NCBI GenBank assembly: GCA_045600845.1
Contig: JAZRYR010000012.1
Location: 1-30,157, forward strand
Length of the DNA stretch: 30,157 bases
Direction of reading: 5' to 3'
Source of the DNA: RGIG5612 sp045600845
GTDB lineage: Bacteria; Bacillota; Clostridia; Lachnospirales; Lachnospiraceae
Translations under genes and position numbers: made by a program
Notes under the pieces: model-generated
What the model saw: the letters and a program-made list of their open reading frames with translations, nothing else
Databases searched by the model: none
What the model was told of the DNA's origin: nothing
Part shown: piece by piece, positions 22,434 through 30,157 of the stretch
Layout: the number at the start of each line of letters is the position of its first letter
Position numbering within the stretch: the stretch's first letter is position 1

Positions 22434-23492
22434 ATGAATTATCAAGAAACATTAGAAAAAATCAATAAAGTAGACGCGAAGATTCTGGGTCAGTGTAAAG
22501 AAAAATGGGATACGGTGGCGAAACCTTTAAACAGTCTGGGAAAATTGGAGACATTGACGGCAAAAATCGGAGCGGCTTCCGGAACGAGCGATATTAATAT
22601 TAATAAAAGACGGGTTCTGGTTTTTTGTGCAGACAACGGCGTTGTGGAAGAAGGTGTCAGTCAATCGGACCATACCGTGACGACCGCAGTTGCGAAGGCT
22701 TTAGCCGAAGGAAGTTCCAATGTGAATATTTTTGCAAAAATGGCAAAGGCCGATGTTGAAGTATATGACGTAGGAATGGTAGAGGATCTTCACATGCCGG
22801 GATTGGTTGTAGATAAAACGAAGAACGGAACGGAAAATCTCGCCAAAGGCCCTGCCATGAGCCTGGGAGATGCCCTTAAGGCAATCGAAACAGGTATTAA
22901 AGCCGCAGAAAAAGCGAAGAAAGATGGAATCCAAATTGTTGTAATTGGAGAAATGGGTATTGGAAATACCACAACTTCCGCAGCCATTATTTCCATCTTG
23001 TTAGGACTGGATCCAGAAGAAATCACTGGACGAGGCTCTGGACTTTCCGATGAAGGGTTACAAAAGAAAATAAATGCGATCAAAAAATGCATCGAAATAA
23101 ATCAGCCGGATAAAGAGAATCCCATTGACGTTCTGGCGAAAGCTGGCGGATTTGATATAGCGGCCATGTGCGGGGTAATTTTAGGTGGAGCGGCCATAAA
23201 GCTTCCGGTCATTCTGGATGGCTTAATTTCCGGAGCAGCGGCTTTGGTGGCGTATAAAATTGATGAACGGACAGTAGATTATATGATTCCTTCTCATGTG
23301 AGTAAGGAACCTGGTGGAAATGTAATATTGAATGCCTTAAATCTCTCCGGACCAATCAGTGCCGATATGGCTTTAGGAGAAGGAACGGGAGGAGTAGCGT
23401 TACTTCCTCTTTTGGACATGGCTCTTGCCCTTTATAAAGGAACTCATAGTTTTGATAACATTGGTATTGATGCCTATGTGGAACAGAAGTAA
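22434..23492 (+). CDS. cobT: Nicotinate-nucleotide:dimethylbenzimidazole phosphoribosyltransferase
   Basis: CobT makes alpha-ribazole phosphate from nicotinate mononucleotide and 5,6-dimethylbenzimidazole (or another base) for the cobalamin lower ligand. The protein has 352 residues, a normal length. It carries the family's N-terminal DNGVVEEGVSQSD segment, the central GEMGIGNTTTSAA segment, and the C-terminal GEGTGG with the catalytic glutamate at 316 (Glu317 in Salmonella). ATG at 22434 or GTG at 22431 may start it. The ribosome binding site is weak (GGTGAT) and lies beside a hairpin. It is the first gene of the riboswitch-controlled operon, three bases before cobU. Confidence 0.95.
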   Translation: MNYQETLEKINKVDAKILGQCKEKWDTVAKPLNSLGKLETLTAKIGAASGTSDININKRRVLVFCADNGVVEEGVSQSDHTVTTAVAKALAEGSSNVNIFAKMAKADVEVYDVGMVEDLHMPGLVVDKTKNGTENLAKGPAMSLGDALKAIETGIKAAEKAKKDGIQIVVIGEMGIGNTTTSAAIISILLGLDPEEITGRGSGLSDEGLQKKINAIKKCIEINQPDKENPIDVLAKAGGFDIAAMCGVILGGAAIKLPVILDGLISGAAALVAYKIDERTVDYMIPSHVSKEPGGNVILNALNLSGPISADMALGEGTGGVALLPLLDMALALYKGTHSFDNIGIDAYVEQK

Positions 23493-23495
23493 AAA

Positions 23496-24044
23496 ATGAA
23501 AATTTTTGTTGTTGGTGGAAGCGGAAACGGAAAAAGTGCATATGCAGAAAGAATAGCGTCAAAGATCGGCGGAAAGATGATTTATATTGCTACGATGCCA
23601 ATTTACAGTGATGACGATTGGAAAGTTGTTGAAAGACATCATAAACTACGCGCCGGCAGAGGCTTTGAAACCTTAGAACGTCCAAAACGGTTGGAAGATA
23701 TTCCAGATAATAACGAAACCATCCTCTTGGAATGCATGTCTACTCATGTAGCAAATATGATGTTTGGCGATGGTTTTGAAGAATTGAAGAAAAACAAGGA
23801 AATGGATTGGGAACAGGAAATCTGGGATGAAGTGAAACCTTTTTTTAACAGAAATGGTTCTACGATCATTGTTTCTGCAGAATCTGCCAAAGATGGATTT
23901 GAGTATGATCCGGAAACCAACGATTACCGTTTGGTTCTTGCCCATATAAATAATAAATTAGCGGAAGAAGCAGATATTTTTGTGGAAGTAGTCTGCGGAA
24001 TTCCGGTTGTTCATAAAGGTTCTCTGGATTTCATGAATGAGTAA
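23496..24044 (+). CDS. cobU: Adenosylcobinamide kinase / guanylyltransferase
   Basis: CobU phosphorylates adenosylcobinamide and transfers GMP to it. This 182-residue protein has the P-loop GGSGNGKS at 7-14 and the tandem His pair at 48-49, in the position of the GMP-accepting histidine. The second half has a family-like LAHINNKLAEEAD segment and a VVCGIP segment. The motif that usually reads NEVGxGIVP is degenerate here, with AESAKDGFEYDP in its place. A second CobU-like gene at 24848 keeps exactly that motif but lacks the P-loop. The gene follows cobT by three bases and precedes cobS by eleven. Confidence 0.9.
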   Translation: MKIFVVGGSGNGKSAYAERIASKIGGKMIYIATMPIYSDDDWKVVERHHKLRAGRGFETLERPKRLEDIPDNNETILLECMSTHVANMMFGDGFEELKKNKEMDWEQEIWDEVKPFFNRNGSTIIVSAESAKDGFEYDPETNDYRLVLAHINNKLAEEADIFVEVVCGIPVVHKGSLDFMNE

Positions 24045-24055
24045 GAGGGAATGAT

Positions 24056-24838
24056 ATGATAAAAAGTTTAGTGATTGCCTTACAGACTTATTCCAGAATA
24101 CCGATGCCACAGGTGGAATGGGATGACAAATCCATGAAATATGTTTTTTGTTTCTTTCCATTGGTTGGGGCTTTTGTCGGGGGCTTCGAAATTCTTTGGT
24201 ATTTTCTGGCTCAGTTACTATGTCTTACCGTATGGATTTACGGAGCTGTTGCAGCGGTAATCCCCCTTCTTGTGACAGGAGCAATCCATATGGATGGCTT
24301 CTGTGACACGGTGGATGCTCTTTCCTCTCATCAGTCCAGGGAACGGATGCTGGAAATTTTAAAGGATTCCCATGCCGGAGCGTTTGCAATTATCTTTTGT
24401 GGCGTATGGCTGCTTTGTTATTTTGGCTTCTGGACGAACATTCCGAATGTCAATATGATGCATGGCAATGGCTGGAATATCTTATTTACCGTCTGCTTTG
24501 GATTTATATTATCCAGAGCTTTAAGTGGCCTTGCCATTGCAAATTTTAAAGGAGCCAGAACCAACGGAATGTTGGCAGGCTTTGCAGGCCCTGCAAAGAA
24601 AAGCACGGTGACCATTACCATGCTGGCATATATCGTAATCTGTGTGGTATTTATGATTTTTTTTGGTGGCTGGTTGGGAGTGCTGGCAGTAGTTGTGAAT
24701 GGCCTGATTTTTGGATACTATCGTTACTTATCATATAAAAAATTTGGTGGCATTACCGGAGACTTGGCAGGGTGGTTTTTGCAGCTGGCAGAACTGGGAA
24801 CAGTTGCTGCAATCAGTCTGTTTGGTTTTATCATTTAG
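24056..24838 (+). CDS. cobS: Adenosylcobinamide-GDP ribazoletransferase
   Basis: CobS joins adenosylcobinamide-GDP to alpha-ribazole (phosphate), completing the cobalamin nucleotide loop at the membrane. The 260-residue protein has six or so transmembrane segments and the family's Asp-rich MDGFCDTVDAL motif (near residue 80) followed by the DSHAGAFA segment. GAGGGAATG precedes the ATG at 24056. It stands between the two CobU-type genes. The sequence is complete and of normal length. Confidence 0.95.
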   Translation: MIKSLVIALQTYSRIPMPQVEWDDKSMKYVFCFFPLVGAFVGGFEILWYFLAQLLCLTVWIYGAVAAVIPLLVTGAIHMDGFCDTVDALSSHQSRERMLEILKDSHAGAFAIIFCGVWLLCYFGFWTNIPNVNMMHGNGWNILFTVCFGFILSRALSGLAIANFKGARTNGMLAGFAGPAKKSTVTITMLAYIVICVVFMIFFGGWLGVLAVVVNGLIFGYYRYLSYKKFGGITGDLAGWFLQLAELGTVAAISLFGFII

Positions 24839-24847
24839 GAGATTTTT

Positions 24848-25210
24848 ATGAAACTGTATTTTGGCGGTTTAGGACATGGACAAGACGTCCTTGCAGAAAA
24901 AGAAATAGGCCTTAAGCCGGAAAACGTAAATTGCGAAGTGGCTTTAACGGCGAAAGCGATTAATAATTTTGAAGATCTGGTAAGAGAACTGGTGAAAAAA
25001 GGGGAAGATGCGCAGGAATACACCAGAAAACTGGTAGAAAAGAATCCAGACGTTGTTATCGTCTGCAATGAAATCGGCTATGGCATCCATCCTTTGGACC
25101 GAGAAGAACGTCTTTGGAGGGAACAGACAGGAAGATGTCTATGCATTTTAGCAGAAGTCAGCGATTGTGTTATTCGGGTCTGCTGTGGCATTGGACAGAA
25201 ACTGAAATGA
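24848..25210 (+). CDS. CobU-like protein lacking the P-loop
   Basis: This 120-residue CobU-related protein has no GxxxxGKS loop and no tandem His at the expected places. The C-terminal half matches CobU well: a VVIVCNEIGYGIHPLDR segment is followed by RLWREQTGRC and an AEVSDCVIRVCCGIG ending. The N-terminal 50 residues retain an FGGLGHGQD segment where the P-loop would be. It follows cobS by nine bases with a GGAG site. It complements the degenerate motif of the first CobU. It could be a regulatory or structural partner, or half of a split CobU. Kinase activity on its own is unlikely. Confidence 0.8.
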   Translation: MKLYFGGLGHGQDVLAEKEIGLKPENVNCEVALTAKAINNFEDLVRELVKKGEDAQEYTRKLVEKNPDVVIVCNEIGYGIHPLDREERLWREQTGRCLCILAEVSDCVIRVCCGIGQKLK

Positions 25211-25217
25211 GGGAATT

Positions 25218-25805
25218 ATGAAAGTTATTTTCGTACGTCATGGAATCACTGCTGGAAATAAGGTGAAACAATATATTGGAAGAACGGATCAGCCTTTATG
25301 TGAAGAAGGAATTGAGGCAATAAAGAAAATTGGCGCCTCTCCGGATTTTATAGATAAAACGGATAATATAAATGTCCGTAAGATTTTTGTTAGTCCCATG
25401 ATCCGATGCCGTCAGACGGCACAGATTCTTTATCCCAATGCAGAGCAGATTGTTGTGAAAGATTTAAGGGAAATGGATTTTGGTATCTTCGAAGAAAAAA
25501 ATTATCAGGATCTTGCGGATAGTAAAGAATATAACGCCTGGTTGAAAACTCATTGTGAGGGAGATGTCCCGGAAGGCGAAAAAAAAGTGGATTTTACGAA
25601 GCGATGCTGTGATGCTTTCGTGGAATGTCTGAAAGATTATGAAGAGGATACGGCTTATTTTCTTGTTCATGGAGGTACCATCATGGCGGTTATGGATGTT
25701 TTCTGCAAATCTGATAAACAATATTACCAATGGTATGTTGAAAACGGCCATGGCTATGTTGTGGAATGGGATGGAAAAGAAATTAAATTGGTAGATCAGG
25801 TATAA
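25218..25805 (+). CDS. cobC: Histidine phosphatase, probably alpha-ribazole phosphatase
   Basis: This 195-residue histidine phosphatase has the RHG motif at about residues 7-9, a second catalytic-type Arg in SPMIRCRQT, the acidic EMDFG segment, and a late HGG motif. CobC removes phosphate from alpha-ribazole phosphate or cobalamin 5'-phosphate. Family members include many other small-molecule phosphatases, so the specific assignment rests on the operon. GAGGGAATT precedes the ATG, eight bases after the CobU-like gene. Confidence 0.82.
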   Translation: MKVIFVRHGITAGNKVKQYIGRTDQPLCEEGIEAIKKIGASPDFIDKTDNINVRKIFVSPMIRCRQTAQILYPNAEQIVVKDLREMDFGIFEEKNYQDLADSKEYNAWLKTHCEGDVPEGEKKVDFTKRCCDAFVECLKDYEEDTAYFLVHGGTIMAVMDVFCKSDKQYYQWYVENGHGYVVEWDGKEIKLVDQV

Positions 25806-25807
25806 AG

Positions 25808-26566
25808 ATGATAAGGAGAGAAGTATATTTAGCAACTATTGATGAACATGCCATGGAAATCGCGGAAAAATACGATCTTGGGATAGAGTTGGACCAATTT
25901 TGTACCGGGATGTATATGGATCCTCCGGAGTTCGAAAAATGGGACCAGGACGTGAAAAAGTATATGAGTCGTGCCAGGACTTTTCATGGACCTTTCAATG
26001 AACTTTCTCCCTGTGCCATCGATCCCAAAATAAAAGATATTTCCATGGAACGATATAATCAGGCTTTTCAGATTATGTGGAACTATGGATTGAAGCGAAT
26101 GATTCTTCATGGAGGTTTTGTTCCGCTGGTTTATTTTCCCGTATGGTATATTGAACAATCCATCCACTTCTGGAAGGAATTTCTTTCCGACAAGCCGGAG
26201 GATTTTGTCCTTTATCTGGAAAATGTAATGGAGCCGGAGCCGGAATATTTAAGAGATATCGTAAAAGAAATCAATGACCCAAGATGCAGATTATGCTTTG
26301 ACTGTGGTCATGCCAACGCCGGTGGAGTTAGTCAGATTCCTCAGGTGAAATGGATGGAAACGGTGGGACCATATCTGGGACATCTGCATCTGCATAATAA
26401 TGACGGTTCCTGGGATTGGCATAAGAATTTAGGTGATGGAAATATTCCTGTGGAAGAGCTGCTTATCCTTGCAGATGAATTGGCACCGGAAGCGAGTATC
26501 ACCATTGAAAACATAGACGATACGGAACAGTCTGTTATCTGGCTGAAGGAACACGAAGTAATTTAA
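25808..26566 (+). CDS. Xylose-isomerase-like TIM-barrel protein
   Basis: This 252-residue protein of the sugar phosphate isomerase/epimerase (AP endonuclease family 2) fold shows TIM-barrel metal-site residues: FHGPF (His), RMILHGG (His), LENV (Glu), CFDCGHAN (Asp, His), HLHLHNN (His), and a late ENI (Glu). Divalent metal binding is likely. It begins two bases after the phosphatase and overlaps ecfT by one base. No role in cobalamin assembly is established for this family. It may process the sugar or lower-ligand part of a salvaged corrinoid, or it may be unrelated. Confidence 0.78.
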   Translation: MIRREVYLATIDEHAMEIAEKYDLGIELDQFCTGMYMDPPEFEKWDQDVKKYMSRARTFHGPFNELSPCAIDPKIKDISMERYNQAFQIMWNYGLKRMILHGGFVPLVYFPVWYIEQSIHFWKEFLSDKPEDFVLYLENVMEPEPEYLRDIVKEINDPRCRLCFDCGHANAGGVSQIPQVKWMETVGPYLGHLHLHNNDGSWDWHKNLGDGNIPVEELLILADELAPEASITIENIDDTEQSVIWLKEHEVI

Positions 26567-27459
26567 TGCAAAAAGAAGAATTTACAACTTATCATCCAAT
26601 TACGAATATTCTTTTTTTCCTGGGAGCAATTATCTTAGGAATGTTTCTTGTGCATCCGGTTTATGTTGTCGTTTCCATGGTCATGGGAATGACCTATCTC
26701 TTTTTGATCAAGGGAAGGAAAGCTTTTAAGGAACTGGCCTTTATGGGAATTCTTTTTGTATTGATGTCTCTGATTAATCCCATTTTTAACCGAATGGGCG
26801 CAACGGTGTTATTCCGTTATCTGGGGAGACCGTTTACCTTGGAGGCTTTAATTTATGGAATTTCCTTAGGTGGAATGTTAGTTTCCATCCTTTGCTGGTT
26901 CGCCTGCTATAATGCCGTCATGACCAGTGATAAATTCCTCTATATCTTTGGAAAATCAATTCCTTCCGTTTCCTTGATTCTTTCCATGATTCTTCGACTG
27001 ATTCCGAATTTTATTAAAAAGACGAAACAGATTACTCAGGCCAGGATGTGTATCGGAATGGCGGGGAGTTCGTCAGAAAGTAAGATGGAAAAATTACGGA
27101 ACGGGGCAACGGTTCTTTCTACCATGACCAGCTGGGCTTTAGAAGGAGGCATCGTTACAGCAGACAGTATGCGTGCCCGTGGATATGGTTCCGGAAAGAA
27201 AACGAATTTTGCAATTTATACCTTTGAAAAACGAAACATCATTCTTATTTGTGTAATGGGGGTGCTTTTAGCGGGAGTGATTTTTACCGCAATCATGGGC
27301 GGTTCTCAGGCAACCTTTATTCCGAATATTGAAATGACCTGGTTTGGAAATATCTATATGTTTGGAGGAGCCATTGCATATGCAATCTTCCTGTTTCTTC
27401 CGACATTTCTTAACTTGAAGGAGATAATAAAATGGCGCGTATTGAGATCAGAAATCTGA
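26566..27459 (+). CDS. ecfT: ECF transporter transmembrane (T) component
   Basis: This 297-residue polytopic protein has about five or six transmembrane helices. Its cytoplasmic coupling region contains the EcfT-type ADSMRARGYG motif at about residue 210, which contacts the ATPases. ATG overlaps the upstream TAA by one base. The gene also overlaps the ATPase gene by 28 bases. EcfT couples ATP hydrolysis to toppling of the S component. In this operon the transporter is dedicated, having its own A, T and S genes. Confidence 0.88.
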   Translation: MQKEEFTTYHPITNILFFLGAIILGMFLVHPVYVVVSMVMGMTYLFLIKGRKAFKELAFMGILFVLMSLINPIFNRMGATVLFRYLGRPFTLEALIYGISLGGMLVSILCWFACYNAVMTSDKFLYIFGKSIPSVSLILSMILRLIPNFIKKTKQITQARMCIGMAGSSSESKMEKLRNGATVLSTMTSWALEGGIVTADSMRARGYGSGKKTNFAIYTFEKRNIILICVMGVLLAGVIFTAIMGGSQATFIPNIEMTWFGNIYMFGGAIAYAIFLFLPTFLNLKEIIKWRVLRSEI

Positions 27460-29195
27460 GTTTTTCTTATCCCACAAGCGACGGCAGATTTGCTTTAAAA
27501 GATGTATCGCTGACAATTGAAGAAGGGCAGTATGTGACGCTATGTGGACGGAGTGGTTCTGGAAAGAGTACGCTTCTGAACCAGCTGAAAACCGTACTTG
27601 CACCGAATGGGAATAAAGAAGGCGGTGTATATTTAGACGGTGTTTTATTAGAAGACGTAGATTTAAGAACACAGAGTTCTACTATCGGGTATGTTATGCA
27701 GGATCCGGATAGTCAGATCGTTACGGATAAGGTATGGCATGAATTGGCATTTGGATTGGAGAACTTAGGTTTTGACCAGAGAACCATTCGTACCAGAGTT
27801 GCCGAAATGGCCAGTTATTTCGGTATTCAGACGTGGTTTCATCGGGATGTGAACGAACTTTCCGGTGGACAGAAACAGCTTTTGAATCTGGCAGCTATTA
27901 TGGCAATGCAGCCAAGCGTCCTTATTTTAGATGAACCGACTAGTCAGCTGGATCCAATCGCAGCCAGCGATTTCCTGAATACGGTAAAAAAAATAAATCT
28001 GGAATTAGGAACCACCATCATTATTACAGAACATCGTCTGGAAGATATTTTCCATGCTTCCGATATGGTTGTCGTGATGGAAAAAGGAAAAGTCATTGCC
28101 TGTGATGAGCCGAAGAAAGTCGGTGCCTATTTAAAAGAACAGAGTAGTGATATGTTTGCTGCGATGCCGACTCCGGTAAAAGTGTATTATGGTGTTGCGG
28201 ATAAAATAAAAAAAGATTTAGGGGATGTGCCTTTGACCGTAAGAGAGGGGAGAAGCTGGCTGACCTCCATATTTGAGGGACAAAAGGCAGAAATCAATAC
28301 GTTACCGGTGAATCCATATAAAGAAAATGAAAAAGAAACTCCGGCAATTTCATTGAAAGATGTATGGTTCCGTTATGAACGGGATCTTCCGGATGTTTTA
28401 AAAGGTACTTCTTTTAACGTGGAAAAGGGGAGTATTTTTGCTATTGTAGGAGGAAACGGAACCGGAAAAAGTACAACTTTAAAAACAATCTGTAATATGC
28501 TGAAGCCGTATAGAGGAGCGGTTCAGATAAATGGCAGGAAAATATCCAGCTATAAGCAGGGAGAATTGTTTGATCATAATCTTGCAATGCTTCCACAGGA
28601 CCCGAAAAGTCTCTTTGTGAAACAGACGGTCCGGGAAGACCTGGAAGAGATGTTAGGAAAGAAAGAATCCAGACGTCTGGAAATGTTAGAAGAAAAGAAC
28701 GGATTTGAGAATGTTCCGTTGGATGAAAGAATCGCTGAAGTTGCAAAAATCTGTGATATCGAATATCTGCTTCTTTCTCATCCATATGACATTTCCGGTG
28801 GCGAACAACAGAGAGCTGCTCTTGCAAAAGTTCTGCTGACGAATCCGAAAATACTGCTTCTGGATGAACCGACCAAAGGTATTGATAATTTCTTTAAACT
28901 TCAGTTTGCAGAAATTTTAAAGAAATTAAAATCAGCAGGGGTAACGGTCCTGATGGTTTCCCATGATGTGGAGTTCTGTGCAAAATATGCAGATACGGTA
29001 GGAATGTTCTTTGATGGAGGAATGATCACAGCCAATATCCCAAGTAAATTCTTTGCCGAAAACAGTTTTTATACTACTTCAGCGAACCGTATGAGTCGGC
29101 ATATTTTTAAAGACGCCATTACCGACGAAGACCTGATTCAGCTTTGTCTTGCAAATTTTAAATTAATGAGAAAAAAGGCCCATGAACAAGAATAG
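27432..29195 (+). CDS. ECF transporter ATPase, fused EcfA-EcfA' protein
   Basis: This 587-residue protein contains two complete ABC ATPase domains. Domain 1 (about 1-235) has Walker A GRSGSGKS, signature LSGGQ and Walker B LILDEPTSQLDP. Domain 2 (about 300-580) has Walker A GGNGTGKS, signature ISGGEQQR and LLLDEPTKGID. Ecf systems usually use two separate ATPases. Here both are in one chain, as in several vitamin uptake loci. AAGGAG precedes the ATG, within the end of ecfT. The end overlaps the S gene by 14 bases, so T, A and S are translationally coupled. Confidence 0.93.
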   Translation: MARIEIRNLSFSYPTSDGRFALKDVSLTIEEGQYVTLCGRSGSGKSTLLNQLKTVLAPNGNKEGGVYLDGVLLEDVDLRTQSSTIGYVMQDPDSQIVTDKVWHELAFGLENLGFDQRTIRTRVAEMASYFGIQTWFHRDVNELSGGQKQLLNLAAIMAMQPSVLILDEPTSQLDPIAASDFLNTVKKINLELGTTIIITEHRLEDIFHASDMVVVMEKGKVIACDEPKKVGAYLKEQSSDMFAAMPTPVKVYYGVADKIKKDLGDVPLTVREGRSWLTSIFEGQKAEINTLPVNPYKENEKETPAISLKDVWFRYERDLPDVLKGTSFNVEKGSIFAIVGGNGTGKSTTLKTICNMLKPYRGAVQINGRKISSYKQGELFDHNLAMLPQDPKSLFVKQTVREDLEEMLGKKESRRLEMLEEKNGFENVPLDERIAEVAKICDIEYLLLSHPYDISGGEQQRAALAKVLLTNPKILLLDEPTKGIDNFFKLQFAEILKKLKSAGVTVLMVSHDVEFCAKYADTVGMFFDGGMITANIPSKFFAENSFYTTSANRMSRHIFKDAITDEDLIQLCLANFKLMRKKAHEQE

Positions 29196-29889
29196 TAAAA
29201 AAGGTTTAATCATAAGTATTATCGTTATCGCCCTTGCGATTCCGGCAACGGTGGCTCTTTCTTATCTTTTTGGAGACCGTAAACTGTATATTGCCAGTGT
29301 AATCATTATGATTCTTGCCATGGTTCCGTTCTTTGTCAGCTTTGAAGGAAATAAACCGGATGCAAGGCTCCTTGCCACCTTAGCTGTCATGACTGCAATA
29401 ACAGTTGTGAGCCGTGTGGCTTTTATCTGGGCCCCATCCTTTAAACCAATGGCAGGGTTTATCGTAATGACTGCCATTGCTTTCGGCCCACAGTCTGGTT
29501 TCCTGTGTGGCTCGCTATCGATGATCGTAAGTAATATTTTGTTCGGTCAGGGACCATGGACTCCGTGGCAGATGTTCTGCTACGGAATGGTTGGCTTTGT
29601 GGCCGGACTTCTCGCAAACGGAAAAATAATAGGTGAACGTCATGTAATCCGTACTTCTGTGCTTTCCTTCTTTATGACTTTTATTTTAAGCGGACTTATT
29701 CTTGATACATCCTCTGTTTTAATGATGTCCACATCTGTTACTTTAGGCTCTGCGCTCACCATTTATCTTGCAGGTCTTATTCCGAATATACTGAATGCCA
29801 TTTCTTCCTCATTTGCGGTATTTCTGTTGTTGAAACCTATGACAGCAATTCTGAACCGTCTTAAGAAAAAATATGGTATGAATCTATGA
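29182..29889 (+). CDS. ECF transporter substrate-binding S component, probably corrinoid
   Basis: This 235-residue integral membrane protein has about six or seven helices and the S-component layout. It has a FGQGPWTPWQMF-type loop seen in CbrT-like and related S components. The substrate is inferred from the riboswitch and salvage genes: cobalamin, cobinamide or a lower-ligand precursor. The sequence does not decide among these. The ATG overlaps the ATPase gene. It is the last gene of the operon. Confidence 0.83.
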   Translation: MNKNSKKGLIISIIVIALAIPATVALSYLFGDRKLYIASVIIMILAMVPFFVSFEGNKPDARLLATLAVMTAITVVSRVAFIWAPSFKPMAGFIVMTAIAFGPQSGFLCGSLSMIVSNILFGQGPWTPWQMFCYGMVGFVAGLLANGKIIGERHVIRTSVLSFFMTFILSGLILDTSSVLMMSTSVTLGSALTIYLAGLIPNILNAISSSFAVFLLLKPMTAILNRLKKKYGMNL

Positions 29890-29910
29890 TGATTTGATAC
29901 TTTTCAATGA

Positions 29911-29938
29911 AAAAATCCCATTCACTTGGTTGATTTTT
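29911..29938 (+). terminator. Weak terminator-like hairpin ending the cobalamin operon
   Basis: AAAAATCCC (29911-29919, with A at 29920) can pair with GG (29928-29929) and GATTTTT (29932-29938), leaving TT bulged. The T-run is part of the arm. It overlaps the -35 of the next promoter. Efficiency is uncertain. Confidence 0.35.
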
Positions 29939-29958
29939 ACAAATGAAAAGAGTATGAT
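29930..29958 (+). promoter_or_regulatory. Promoter of the downstream dehydrogenase gene
   Basis: TTGATT (29930-29935), a 17-base spacer and TATGAT (29953-29958) form a good sigma-A promoter. The start would be near 29965, giving a leader of about 125 bases. That leader begins with a short hairpin AGCG/CGCT (29965-29979) followed by seven T, and contains a GGTAA/TTACC hairpin. Confidence 0.65.
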
Positions 29959-30088
29959 GACCTTAGCGTATTGTGCGCTGATTTTTTTGGTGTGTTTAAA
30001 TAATACAATTCAGCGTACCGGTAACGGAACTTTTTTACCATAATTACCTGGCAGGTTATGTCAGGAATTAAACGAAGGAGGAAACGAA

Positions 30089-30157
30089 ATGGTAAAGTTA
30101 GATAAGAGTTTTGTAGAAAACATGTATTCAGTAGAAGGCAAAGTTGCATTAGTAACT
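30089..30157 (+). CDS. Short-chain dehydrogenase, N-terminal fragment
   Basis: Only the first 23 residues are in the window. They end in GKVALVT, the start of the Rossmann fold of short-chain dehydrogenases/reductases, just before the expected TGxxxGxG motif. GAAGGAGG at 30074-30081 precedes the ATG by seven bases. Substrate unknown. The gene is cut off by the window edge and is not part of the cobalamin operon, having its own promoter. Confidence 0.75.
   Translation, partial: MVKLDKSFVENMYSVEGKVALVT

Noticed and set aside
1..30157. CRISPR arrays, insertion sequences, prophage genes or tRNAs
   Set aside because: No regularly spaced repeats, transposase or phage motifs, or tRNA-like cloverleaf was seen on either strand.

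Overview
The window looks like the chromosome of an anaerobic Clostridia member (Bacillota), most likely Lachnospiraceae-like. This rests on moderate GC content, AAGGAGG-type ribosome binding sites, a flavin-based HdrABC/FlxABCD electron-transfer complex, a dockerin-bearing cell-wall hydrolase and a riboswitch-controlled cobalamin salvage/ECF locus. The genus is an inference. Every complete gene I support lies on the + strand. I saw no rRNA, tRNA, CRISPR array or transposase.

Region 1 (21-15149) is one long, tightly packed gene series ending at a strong terminator. It encodes: a molybdenum transhydroxylase-type large subunit with an extra N-terminal SCP2-like (lipid-binding) domain; its three-cluster Fe-S small subunit; a long-chain trans-polyprenyl diphosphate synthase; hdrC-hdrB-hdrA-flxD-flxC-flxB-flxA; a 70-residue membrane-anchored protein; a UbiA-family aromatic prenyltransferase; a radical SAM protein; and a DUF445 membrane protein. 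Three active-site residues of pyrogallol-phloroglucinol transhydroxylase (His144, Asp174-Ser175, Tyr404) recur here at one constant offset (His286, Asp316-Ser317, Tyr546). Polyprenyl synthase, UbiA enzyme and SCP2-tagged hydroxyl-transfer enzyme in one series suggest an undescribed O2-independent pathway that makes or modifies a prenylated aromatic lipid or quinone, linked to NADH and low-potential electrons by Hdr-Flx. This is the main candidate for a new system. The functional link is inference.

Region 2 (15169-22091) is ordinary envelope and housekeeping material: a MATE exporter overlapping a cytidylate-kinase-like protein; a secreted SH3b/glucosaminidase/dockerin protein followed by a secreted single-pass membrane protein; a small Gly/Phe-rich protein overlapping a YgjP-type metallopeptidase; and an SH3b lipoprotein. 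The 17282-17323 segment is notable because a strong promoter is embedded in an intrinsic terminator.

Region 3 (22129-29889) begins with a cobalamin riboswitch and terminator in a leader of about 300 nt, followed by cobT, cobU, cobS, a P-loop-less CobU paralogue, a CobC-like phosphatase, a TIM-barrel protein, and an ECF transporter (EcfT, fused double EcfA, S component). Together these look like uptake of a corrinoid plus nucleotide-loop assembly. The window ends in the first codons of a short-chain dehydrogenase with its own promoter and a leader of about 125 nt.
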